From the NCBI GenBank assembly GCA_033675265.1, contig JAUJYZ010000591.1:181001-245000 (forward strand): 64,000 nt of DNA, given 5' to 3'. Within the stretch, counting starts at the first letter, position 1. Each line of letters starts with the position of its first letter. The notes beneath the pieces were generated by a model that did not search any database, was not told the DNA's origin, and saw only the letters and a list, made by a program, of their open reading frames with translations. Both the position numbers and the translations under genes were made by a program. Positions 29,274 through 54,732 of the stretch are shown here, piece by piece. The stretch is from Actinostola sp. cb2023. Lineage: Eukaryota > Cnidaria > Anthozoa > Actiniaria > Actinostolidae.

Positions 29274-29744
29274 ATGGGAAATGGGATAGAACTATCGTAT
29301 CATCACAGTCAATGAAAAATGAGAATGAAATGAAGAGAAATTTTAAAAATGGGAAAAATGTTTAAGAATGACGATGTTTTTGAATAGAGTTCAGAATGTC
29401 TGGGTATAATACTTGCTTCAAACATCGTACGTCTAAACAACGCTAAATATTGTTCGTATTATCTCGTGTATATAATATAGAAGAAAGCGGTAACGACCCA
29501 TACAAGTGCCATCCATTGAAACCCAGGGGCAGGCTACTCACTGGGGCCAGCTAGGAAAACGGGGAATAACGAGGACGACGGAAAAACAACTGCTTTTCTT
29601 CATCCCCTGGCAGCAGTGAGGAGCCAGGGTTTCTGAGGATGGCGCCGCCTTATCTGTTAATGACAGATATGCTCACATGCGATTGCATCTCAGGCTCGAA
29701 TTGGAAAAGAATTAGAAAGGCATTATTCTCACTAAGAAAGCACA
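29274..29744. other. Intergenic, 3' flank of DUF885 copy 1
   Basis: It should hold the 3' UTR. A GC-rich inverted patch (GGCTACTCACTGGGGCC.. / ..GGCAGCAGTGAGGAGCC) lies at 29533-29625. Confidence 0.35.
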
Positions 29745-30290
29745 TTAGTTTTAGATATATCCTGATATACCGTATACAAGCACATTATAGCCTATAGATA
29801 TATCCTGATATACCGTATACAAGCACATTAGTCTATAGATATATCCTATATATCCTGTATACAAGCACATTTAGCTCTAGATCCTAGCCCCGTATACTGA
29901 CAAGCACATTAGCTCTATAGATAGATACTGTATGCAAGCACATTTAGCTCTAGATCCTAGCCGTATATACCGTATACAAGGACATTAGCTCTATAGATAG
30001 ATACTGTATGCAAGCACATTTAGCTCTAGATCCTAGATATATACCGTATACAAGGACATTAGCTCTATAGATGTAGATACTGTATGCAAGCACATTTAGC
30101 TCTAGATCCTAGATATATACCGTATACAAGCACATTAGCCTATAGATATATCCTATAGATACTGTATGCAAGCTAAGCACATTTAGCTCTAGATCCTAGA
30201 TATATACCGTATACAAGGACATTAGCTCTATAGATGTAGATACTGTATGCAAGCACTAGCTCTATAGATATATATCTAGATGACAAATCC
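29745..30290. repeat. Degenerate tandem repeat
   Basis: Variable-length copies built from ACAAGCACATTAGCTCTA, TAGATATATCCT and ATACCGTATACAAG follow each other for about 540 bp, with period about 35-60. Confidence 0.8.
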
Positions 30291-30604
30291 TATGTATGTA
30301 CACATCAATATATACAGAACATATTGTACAAATGATTCATTCTGGATAAATTGTACGTTGATATGAACGAGGTTAGATATGTACCATAATAGATATATCC
30401 CACAATAAACATATTATATATAATACACTACCAATTCCTGGGATCGTGTGGTTAGTACTTTGCCCAGAAATCCAATATACTTTCCAATTAATCACAATAT
30501 GTCTCGGAGTAAAGCTCTTCACAGAATCTACCGGTCTACAAACCATTGTTATTATTTTCGTTTATCTTTGCTGGTTCTGTTTGTTGTATTCGGTGGGGTG
30601 AATG

Positions 30605-30875
30605 ATATACAGTCAATGTCATTAACGTTGTCCAGATTAACACTACAATAAATGTCACGTGTCTCATCATATATTCGTTTTGCGCGCAATATGAGAAAAT
30701 TATTGTGCACGTGGAACCGATATACTTCATACTTTGAATTATATCGGCTCCACGTGCACAATAATTGCTTGTTTCGTGCACGCAAAACGAATATACTGAT
30801 GAGACACGTGACATTTATTGTAGTGTTAATCTCTTTTTAGCTGGACAACGTTAATGACGTCGACTGTATAAGATG
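30605..30875. repeat. Foldback element
   Basis: The left arm from ATACAGTCAATGTCATTAAC pairs with the right arm ending GTTAATGACGTCGACTGTAT. Internal paired blocks include AAATGTCACGTGTCTCATCA and ATTATTGTGCACGTGGA, with a spacer of about 25 bp. Non-coding. Confidence 0.85.
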
Positions 30876-31684
30876 GCTGACCACAAGAAAGCGTATTTAA
30901 TCACGTGACTCAGGAAGATGACTACGGTATGTTATTACGTAATGCATGGGAGGGAGGTCTGTGCGGGAGATACACTATGACGTCATTGTGATGTCATCAT
31001 TAATGGACTATGACGTCATCTTATTTTAAAAATTCAGTTGCAAAACAAAGAGAGGAATGATGAACAGTCACTTGTTGAATTGAATGAATAAATAAACTGA
31101 TTTGGTAGTCAACCACACTGTTTATCAGCCGATCGAGTGATGATGTGAATGCAATGAGCTCAATTTACATCCCATTGCAGAACGGTTCCAAAACTACAAA
31201 ACATTTACGAGCTTTTATATCAGAAATTTTCACGTTTTTCAAAATACTGAAAATAAGAAATCGCGTAAATAAGCGCAAACACAAGAAATGGCAACATGTG
31301 GATCTTTGCGCGAATTCTTGCGTCGGGCTGGTTTTCACCATAAAGATGTCAGGTTCCTTGTGTTTGCTCCGCTAGATGTTTAAAGGCTTGCATTGCTAGC
31401 TTTTGACTGATAATATGCTTCACTAAAATAGCTGTTGGTAACATTAATTTATTATTGTCACGGTTCATTCTCTCACTAAATATTGGTTCAGGTTTTCGAA
31501 AGCTGAATTCAATACTGTTTTTACTTTATCAAGGAGTTGCTAAAACACAGTTGTAAATGTAATAAAACGAAAGTCAGTTAGAATCACATTGTCAGAGTGT
31601 TGTGAGTGAATTTCTCCTCGGCAAAGTTTTTAAGGTACTGTTCATGAGGACAAAACAAAGTCTTAATTAGCAGAAAACTTGGTC
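30876..31684. other. Intergenic, nothing recognised
   Basis: Unique AT-rich sequence. The 31145-31375 open frame has no recognisable feature. Confidence 0.4.
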
Positions 31685-32165
31685 AACTTTAAAGTGCTCC
31701 TAACCCCTTTTACAATTGTATTAAAAATTGAATGTACATGAACTGATCAGCTATAGGATTAAGTTTTTTCTTTGTTTGAACCTTGCATTTAGGAGTACGT
31801 TATGGAGGTTTGAAATCTGGATATGCAAATCAGATGACGTCACCCCGGGCTTCATTTATTATACAAAAACGCCCTTGTGCAAATTATTAACATTTTTGAA
31901 CTTGTAAAATATTTTTACAAACTATATAAATGATTTCATATAAAATTTTCCCCCATATCGGGGAAGAGATCTACTGAAAACAATGAAATAAGTTAGGTAA
32001 AAAGCCCGGGGTGACGTCATCGAATTAAAATATCGAGATTTCAAACAACTATAACTCCTAAATGCGAAGCTCAAATGAAAAAACACTTAACCCTATAGCT
32101 GATCAGTTCATGAACATTCAATTTTTAATACAATTGTAAAGGGGGTTAGGAGCACTTTAACTTTG
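31685..32165. repeat. Foldback element (480 bp)
   Basis: The arms at about 31690-31855 and 31998-32163 are inverted copies. TTAAAGTGCTCCTAACCCC pairs with GGGGTTAGGAGCACTTTAA, and GATGACGTCACCCCGGGC pairs with GCCCGGGGTGACGTCATC. The middle 140 bp is unpaired. Non-coding. Confidence 0.87.
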
Positions 32166-32316
32166 AATTTCACCATGAATTATTAATAGTTTGAGAAGCT
32201 AAATCAATTTTATAGTTTATATTTAGTATTTTTAAGAAATAACACGATAACTTTGAAACAAGACATGTTTCGGCAGTGCGTACTTCCATCTTCAGTTGTG
32301 AATACAATGATAGGAA

Positions 32317-32354
<38 letters not shown>

Positions 32355-32450
32355 TAATATTGACTGATATTAGAACGGTTTTCCAGAGAGTGCTCAACAT
32401 TATAGGAGCAGTAAATATAATAATAGTTGTAGTTCAAGACTTTTAGAATT

Positions 32451-32530
32451 GATTCATTGGTTTATTGCTACAGGTCTGTTTCATATGATCATAAAATGAC
32501 CACACTCATCAGGCAAGTTACAATGAATGA
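32451..32530 (-). ncRNA. Type I hammerhead ribozyme, minus-strand PLE copy
   Basis: The reverse complement is identical over the ribozyme core to 36707-36785: CTGATGA (complement at 32506-32512), a 10-bp stem II, GAAA, a 4-bp stem III and a GTA cleavage triplet. Predicted cleavage falls between 32469 and 32468. Confidence 0.8.
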
Positions 32531-32778
32531 CCGTTAATATAACGCTGGCGTTTAAAATAGAATGGTTGCTAGGTGATAATTGCGTTACATAATTTTAAAG
32601 TTTCTGAGTGTATATCTGTTTCGGTGGGGACATGGACTTGCTAATTCGTTGCGTTTGTTTAGGGTACATAAATATTTTTTACAGATGATTATGAATTTTT
32701 CGCTAAGGCATAAGTTACATTTTTTGTTTATATTATTGTATGGTTGGCATTTCTTAATTATTTTCCACTTTGTGTTAA

Positions 32779-33767
32779 GTAGCGACTCGCGTAAGAGGTG
32801 GTGCGGATTTGGACTTGAAAGCGATTTGGAGCCGTTAATCAGACCTTGTTTGCTTTTAATTAAATACAAGAATTTGATTGGTTCAAAGCTCAAAAAAGGT
32901 GTCTTAGCGCCAAATTCAAACCTATATCTTTAGATATTACTAGTGTTAGATAATATCCAACGATAAAACTTTTCAAGAAAGCATCAAATATTCATACAAT
33001 TGTATTGTAGAAGTTTCAGCGATTTCTATCGTGAGCAAGTTTGTATACTGAAGAAAATGATCATACCATACACTGTAATTGGATAATGTTTGTAATGAGT
33101 CGCCAAAATAAGCCTAAATGGCCGAGAATGCTACTAATTCGAATCAAATCGGTTAGTTATATGAAGAAATTTGAAGAAATTAAAGATTTCTTTGATCATA
33201 AGCAACTGCATGGTCTGTGTTGTATTTCTGCTAACCATGATATCTATTCAGCTAATCTTCAATTGTATTGGTCCGTTTGGTACTTCACACCTCAGCATTT
33301 GGAATCCTTCCACAAATGACCTTTCTTTCGACGTGACCTTTCAAGTCGAACGCAGTTTCGCGGAATCCCCACTCCAAATGTTTAGAACACGAACATACAG
33401 CAACACAATATGCCATGAAAACTTAAATAAACCTAATTGTTGCGTAACTACAAAGAAATATGGGTAAATAATAATGTATTTGCTGGATATAAACATTCTG
33501 AAGAGTCTCACATTTCAACAACTTGGAGTCGTTTACCTTCGTATCACAAGCTTCCTCACGATGAAAATCCGTATAACTTCGGGTAATAGCGAATTATGCT
33601 AAGTACTACCAAATATGGTTCGCTCATTGTTGGAATCTACGGCAAACCATGAAATATCGGAAAAAGATGGCTTCTCAGCCAATCACATTCGAGTATTTGT
33701 ATTTTGCCGCGAATGCTGGCACCCGCTGTTATCGCTTTGGTGCACCAGTTGTAATACGAGTCACTAC
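32779..33767. mobile_element. Non-autonomous TTAA-target DNA transposon
   Basis: The element is flanked on both sides by TTAA (32775-32778 and 33768-33771) and has imperfect terminal inverted repeats GTAGCGACTCG / CGAGTCACTAC. TTAA duplication is typical of the piggyBac and Kolobok superfamilies. No transposase frame is visible in its 989 bp. Removing it and one TTAA exactly rejoins the PLE sequence. Confidence 0.78.
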
Positions 33768-33785
33768 TTAAACGTTTTGTCAGCG

Positions 33786-34781
33786 CGGTTCACCTTGAGT
33801 GGAAAAAGTTTGACGAATTTTTGTTTTTGTCACTAACGGATGGATTTCATATCGAAATTTCATTTTTTAGTGTTTTCTGGTTGAAAATGTTTTTTATTTA
33901 CGAGATATTCGCAAGAAACACGGATTTCTGATTTCTAAACACAACGTCTTTGGTGTCATAATCCCATTAGGACCGGGAGTCCTGTAATGCTTCTTTCGGT
34001 ACCTTCTCTAGATCCTGTCCCTATTTGATGGTTTTCGCTTTTTTTGATTTCGGAATATTATTATTTTACGATCGTAGCAGGCAGCCTCGCGAAGACTTTG
34101 AAGTTTGAGCGCAAACGAGAGCAATAAGTAATACGACCTTACTATTTCTGCGTCCTCAATGTAAACAATGTGGTGAAGGATGAACGTGATTGGATGGCAT
34201 GGTGTCCGTTGCAGGAAGTGGGCGTGACAATGTTTGCAAATTTTCAAAGGTCATTTTCTCCTTGTTGAGTTTTCGCAAAGTTACCAAGATATTTTTGAAT
34301 TAATAGGGTACTTAGATTTGATGGATTTTGCTAAAACTTTGACACAAGTTAGCAGACTAACTGAAGATAAAAACCGTGTCAGGGATTTTTGATTTTGATT
34401 TTTGCTCAAAAGTTATAACGTGTTAACTGAAGAAGAAACAACATTTATGATTGATTAAACTTCAACTAAGATAACTTTTGATCGACATCGAATATGACAA
34501 AAGCCTGACACGGTTTGACAGGTCAAAGTGTCGTGATTAATATGGTATAAAGATCAATAGAGTCGGATGTAACGCAAGGTCTATTAATTCGGTCAAACGG
34601 AGACGGTCGTTTTCAAAACAATGACCCGCGACGTCTCCATTTTTAATTTTAAAAGAAAATATCACGGTATTATAGCGATCTTCATTCTATTAGCTTTAAA
34701 ATGATGTAAAGTTGATGGGAATTGGTCAAATAATAAGGAAATTAAAAATGTTTTCCGAGACGTACCCGCCAAGGTGAACCG
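33786..34781. mobile_element. Second DNA element nested in the PLE
   Basis: It begins CGGTTCACCTTG and ends CAAGGTGAACCG, a perfect 12-bp terminal inverted repeat, about 1 kb apart. It interrupts the PLE 14 bases from the previous insertion. The target duplication is unclear, and no transposase is recognised. An internal GTGTCAGG / CCTGACAC pair near 34377-34512 may be part of a stem. Confidence 0.65.
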
Positions 34782-35351
34782 TATCCTTAAGTTCCATATG
34801 TGTTTAGAAAGTTCTGTTTCGTTTCTTCTTTTATTGTGTCGGAAGGAGGTCTTGTGGTTTCTGTATCGTTCTTTAAAGCTTGATGCAAGTCCAACGTAAG
34901 TTTCTGTTGACGTTTCCGTTTTTACTGTTGCTTGGTAGACTACGTTTGTCTGGAGGCATTTTCCGTCGAGGGGGCATTCAGGTTTTTTTCTGCAGTTGCA
35001 TTCTTTGTCAGGCTGTTGTGTTGGCGTTGCTGTGTGTGAAGCGATGATGGTTTTCATGTTTGGCATGCACGAGTAGCTAAGTTTAAGTGTGTGTCTGTTG
35101 AAGATTTTGTGTAAGGGATGGTCTTTAGGGAAGCATTTGTCTACGGCGTTGAGGAACTTTTTACCAAGGTTGGTTTTAACGTTGGAGTCCCATGGAGGAT
35201 TGTACCACGTGATGTTCCTTTTTCGGTTTTTATTTCTCTGTCTTCTTTCGTTTGGTTGTGGATTAAATGTTAGTTTGTGGCTGTATCCGCTTTCGTCTAG
35301 TGCTTTCTGGTAAGGGTTTACAGTTTCGTTGAATACTTCTTGATTAGATGA

Positions 35352-36651
35352 GATGTAGACTTATAAACCCAAGCAAATCTGAAATTGGTATCATCAGCAA
35401 AAACATTTTAGACAAGATCAACAAAAAAATCACACAATCCACAAAAGCAAACCTCTGGAGAAGTACAAACGACGCTATCGAATGGTTCAAAACCATACCG
35501 GAAAAAGACAAACACGCATTTATTACCTTCGACGTGTGTGACTTCTACCCATCTATAACAGAAAACCTCCTGATGAAAGCACTTGATTACGCAGTCCAAA
35601 TTCACCAACATCACCCAACAGGACAGACACATTATTATCCACGCAAAACGATCAATACTGCATCACCTAAGCTCACCATGCTCATCAATATTCAAAGCAA
35701 ACGACCTAAAGATCACAATAGACGCAAATAAGAAGATCGTGAACTTCTTAGACGTAACCTTTAACCTGACAAACGGAACTTATAAACCATACATGAAACC
35801 CAACAACAAGCTTCTATACGTCCACAGACAAAGCAATCATCCCCCAACACTACTAAAAAACATCCCACTAAACATTAATAAAAGACTAACAAACATCTCA
35901 TCTAATCAAGAAGTATTCAACGAAACTGTAAACCCTTACCAGAAAGCACTAGACGAAAGCGGATACAGCCACAAACTAACATTTAATCCACAACCAAACG
36001 AAAGAAGACAGAGAAATAAAAACCGAAAAAGGAACATCACGTGGTACAATCCTCCATGGGACTCCAACGTTAAAACCAACCTTGGTAAAAAGTTCCTCAA
36101 CGCCGTAGACAAATGCTTCCCTAAAGACCATCCCTTACACAAAATCTTCAACAGACACACACTTAAACTTAGCTACTCGTGCATGCCAAACATGAAAACC
36201 ATCATCGCTTCACACAACAAAAGAACACTCTCCAATGCCACAGCAACGCCAACACAACAACGGAAAATGCCTCCAGACAAACGTAGTCTACCAAGCAACA
36301 GTAAAAACGGAAACGTCAACAGAAACTTACGTTGGACTTGCATCAAGCTTTAAAGAACGATACAGAAACCACAAGACCTCCTTCCGACACAATAAAAGAA
36401 GAAACGAAACAGAACTTTCTAAACACATATGGAACTTAAAAGACGCTGACAAAACGTTTAACACAAAGTGGAAAATAATTAAGAAATGCCAACCATACAA
36501 TAATATAAACAAAATATGTAACTTATGCCTTAGCGAAAAATTCATAATCATCTGTAAAAAATATTTATGTACCCTAAACAAACGCAACGAATTAGCAAGT
36601 CCATGTCCCCACCGAAACAGATATACACTCAGAAACTTTAAAATTATGTAA
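35352..36651 (+). pseudogene. PLE reverse transcriptase + GIY-YIG remnant (catalytic centre deleted)
   Basis: Frame 1 (35354-35731) has INPSKSEIG and AFITFDVCDFYPSITENLL, the early RT motifs of PLEs. Frame 2 (about 35600-36270) has HAKRSILHH, then runs directly into [20 protein letters not shown], the late RT/thumb region. The YxDD catalytic stretch expected between them is absent, so an internal deletion joined the two sides. A final frame (36235-36651) holds the GIY-YIG nuclease and ends SPCPHRNRYTLRNFKIM. At least two frame changes separate these blocks, so the copy is dead. Confidence 0.82.
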
Positions 36652-36706
36652 CGCAATTATCACCTAGCAACCATTCTATTTTAAACGCCAGCGTTATATT
36701 AACGGT

Positions 36707-36785
36707 CATTCATTGTAACTTGCCTGATGAGTGTGGTCATTTTATGATCATATGAAACAGACCTGTAGCAATAAACCAATGAATC
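36707..36785 (+). ncRNA. Type I hammerhead ribozyme of the PLE
   Basis: All conserved parts can be placed. Stem I pairs CATTG (36711-36715) and TTGC (36720-36723) with GCAA (36768-36771) and CAATG (36777-36781). CTGATGA is at 36724-36730. Stem II is a 10-bp helix with a TTT loop (36731-36753). GAAA is at 36754-36757. Stem III is ACAG/CTGT with a 2-base loop (36757-36766). Predicted self-cleavage follows A36767 in the GTA triplet. Hammerheads are known components of Penelope-like elements. It lies about 70 bp after the GIY-YIG stop. Confidence 0.85.
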
Positions 36786-37130
36786 AATTCTAAAAGTCTT
36801 GAACTACAACTATTATATATATATATATATATATATAGATTAAATGTAGCGAAGAAGAAGAGACGCAGGCAACCTCTGACTGTTCCAAATAATGTATTAA
36901 CGTTTCGGCAATTCAGCCTTCTTCAGAAAAAAATATATAATAATGAATATGTACAGGATAAAATTGATAAAAATTTATATATATATATATAGCACTCTAG
37001 CGACACGGATAACAAGCTTCATTTGAATCTATATATATATATATATAGTGTTGGTCAATAACAGTACGCACTGCCGAAACATCTCTTGTTTCAAAGTTAT
37101 CGTGTTATTTCTTAAAATTTATGTAAGTTT

Positions 37131-38128
37131 GCTGCTATCCAGACCCTTTGGCAATATTTAGTATTCATGTTTAGAATTTGTAACCATAGATATGTATTTT
37201 ATCTAAGGAATAAAGACATTATTAGTATTATTAATTATTATATATTATTATCAAACAAGATATATAGTAAAGACGAGTTATTCCTCCATTTTAGAACACC
37301 TTATATGACAATGTGTAGAGTAAATAACTCTTTCTTGTGAAGACAAAAATAATAAAAATAACTGTTACAAAACTAGACATCCTTTTTCGCACAATTATTG
37401 TATTTTCAATGAGAAAAGAAGGCAGTAAAGTAGATAGATTTGTTGAGTAACTGTACCCAGGTGATTGACATTTGCTTCCTCAAATCAACTCGCTAACATT
37501 CACTGATATTGCACGGTGTGCCGACAAAATTGTCAGAATTTATTGTCACAATCTAACTCGTACATAAAAGCCGACCAACTCTAGACTAGGTGGGCAGGGC
37601 AATAAAGTACGATTTGAAACTAAAAGTACAAATATGTTGTTCTTTATTGTTATTTCGTAATCGATCTGTAATTGACTGAATCGACTTGAATTGTGGGAAA
37701 CATGACAAGGCAAGATTAATTGACATAAAAAATATGCTGACCAATCGATCGAGGCTTATTGGATGCTTTAAACATACATACACACATATATATATATATC
37801 CAATAAATCACACAATAAATACACTCCCTCGAGCGAGAGCCAATTATTTGAAAAATTCTTGTATTCAGCGAGACTTTGCAGGGATGATAGCTTTGATTTC
37901 GAGTCAGAGCAAGGCCATGTTTATGTGCGTGCTAAATATACCGATGGTACGGTTGAGCGCGTTGTTCGGGAATGAACAGCTTGAATGATAATTCATTGTC
38001 ATCATCCCTGGCAATCTGCTTTGTAAAGACATGTTTGACACTTGGCAAGACAAACTACTCTAAATACTACTATCAATACTTCAATCCCGCACAAAACGTG
38101 TCATAAACGGGAGAGTTCATGTCACAAC
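37131..38128. other. Intergenic, upstream of DUF885 copy 2
   Basis: AT-rich, with no supported gene. The reading frame extends upstream from 38129 to 38042 without an ATG, so this stretch holds the promoter and 5' UTR of the next gene. Confidence 0.4.
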
Positions 38129-53658
<15,530 letters not shown>

Positions 53659-54732
53659 ATATGACAGCGGTAGTCCACAGTATGTTCAAGAAGATGTGCA
53701 GAACAAAGATCACGAAATGTTTCGGCCGAACTTTCTAGTTCAATAGTTTACACACGTACATATAGATAGATTGTAAATAGATAGGTTATCTTGAATATAT
53801 CGAGTACCTTGTTGACGTATAATCGTAACAAGGTACATTTGTTGGATCGTAAATTTCATACACCAAAGCATCCAGAAACCTTGTTACGTCATGCAAGAAC
53901 CCACAAAATGAGATTATTTTTGGGAGGGAGGGGAGGGGATCAGAGGTTTGATATTTAGGGCTTTGTACTAGGATTAGGGATATGATTAGTGATAGAGCTA
54001 TGATAATGATAGTTCAGTGGTTCTTACGTAATACCATAATACTTTGGTTGTTTGTTTGTTTTACATTTGCGTTCAATTCGCCTCTATGGATTGCTTAGAT
54101 TCATCTAGAGCGTCATCATATCAACTGCTGTGTTCCTGGTTGCACCAACAGCTTACAAACTGCGCCTAAACAAACAGAGCACGCATGTTTGGTTCTGTCC
54201 TCCCAAACAATCCATAGATGCTTTGCGGTCGCAATTCGAACCCAGGCTTCCACTCGTTTCGGTAAAAAGGCGAAATAAGTACCTGGTACCATTAATTTGT
54301 ACTCAGACCCCCGTGGCGTCCATACCACAAAGCTATAGCATTAGCGAAATATAATCATACATATATATTTTAAAGTGTTCGGTTGGAGTTGGAGTTTCTC
54401 AAAGCCAAAACAAAACAAAAAAAGACTTGGAATGAAAAAAAAGTTATTATGAAATCATGAAAAAATAATTTTATTTTCGTGAATGTAAAACGTTTCAAAA
54501 CTCCACACACTAACTGTACATCATGTAATCAAATATAAAAACCTTACAGTGTAATTATGTGCATAAATTACACAATAAACGATAAATATACCACACGCTT
54601 CACAAGCACATGGTAAGGTTACAAATACTTCGTTACTATGGCAACCTTAGTAAGTTATATACATAAAGCAAGTCCATAAATGGACTAATACAAGAATATA
54701 CATAAAATGAATTCTTCAGCATTTGACATGGA
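53659..54732. other. Intergenic, convergent 3' ends
   Basis: The 3' flanks of DUF885 copy 2 and of the dynein gene meet here. 54115-54250 is a dispersed repeat related to 17385-17480 (shared TCAACTGCTGTGTTCCTG). A/T-rich stretches near 54420-54560 could hold polyadenylation signals. Confidence 0.4.

Larger units (their letters stand above)
32585..35345 (-). pseudogene. PLE GIY-YIG endonuclease remnant, split by two insertions
   Basis: Reading down from 35345, the coding remnant gives the region before the nuclease, then [18 protein letters not shown] and [18 protein letters not shown], the GIY-YIG core in this family, to SKHIWNL near 34790. It resumes at about 32774 with NTKWKIIKKCQPYNNINK and ends at a stop near 32585. 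Two DNA elements (32779-33767 and 33786-34781) lie inside it, leaving a 17-base scrap of the PLE between them. Confidence 0.8.
32205..37130. mobile_element. Composite Penelope-like retroelement, two head-to-head copies
   Basis: Two partial copies of one Penelope-like element (PLE) meet head to head near 35346. The minus copy runs 35345 down to about 32405 and the plus copy 35346 up to about 36830. Outside them, inverted flanks at 32225-32290 and 37060-37125 (CACGATAACTTTGAAACAAG and its inverse) plus TA runs complete a palindromic unit. The coding remnants are a reverse transcriptase segment and a GIY-YIG endonuclease, the combination diagnostic of PLEs. Both copies end in identical hammerhead ribozyme motifs. 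Inverted partial copies are a known habit of PLEs. Neither copy can encode a full product. Confidence 0.85.

Noticed and set aside
38042..38128. Upstream extension of DUF885 copy 2
   Set aside because: It would need a non-ATG start. The ATG at 38129 matches the layout of copy 1, with a short tail before the membrane helix.
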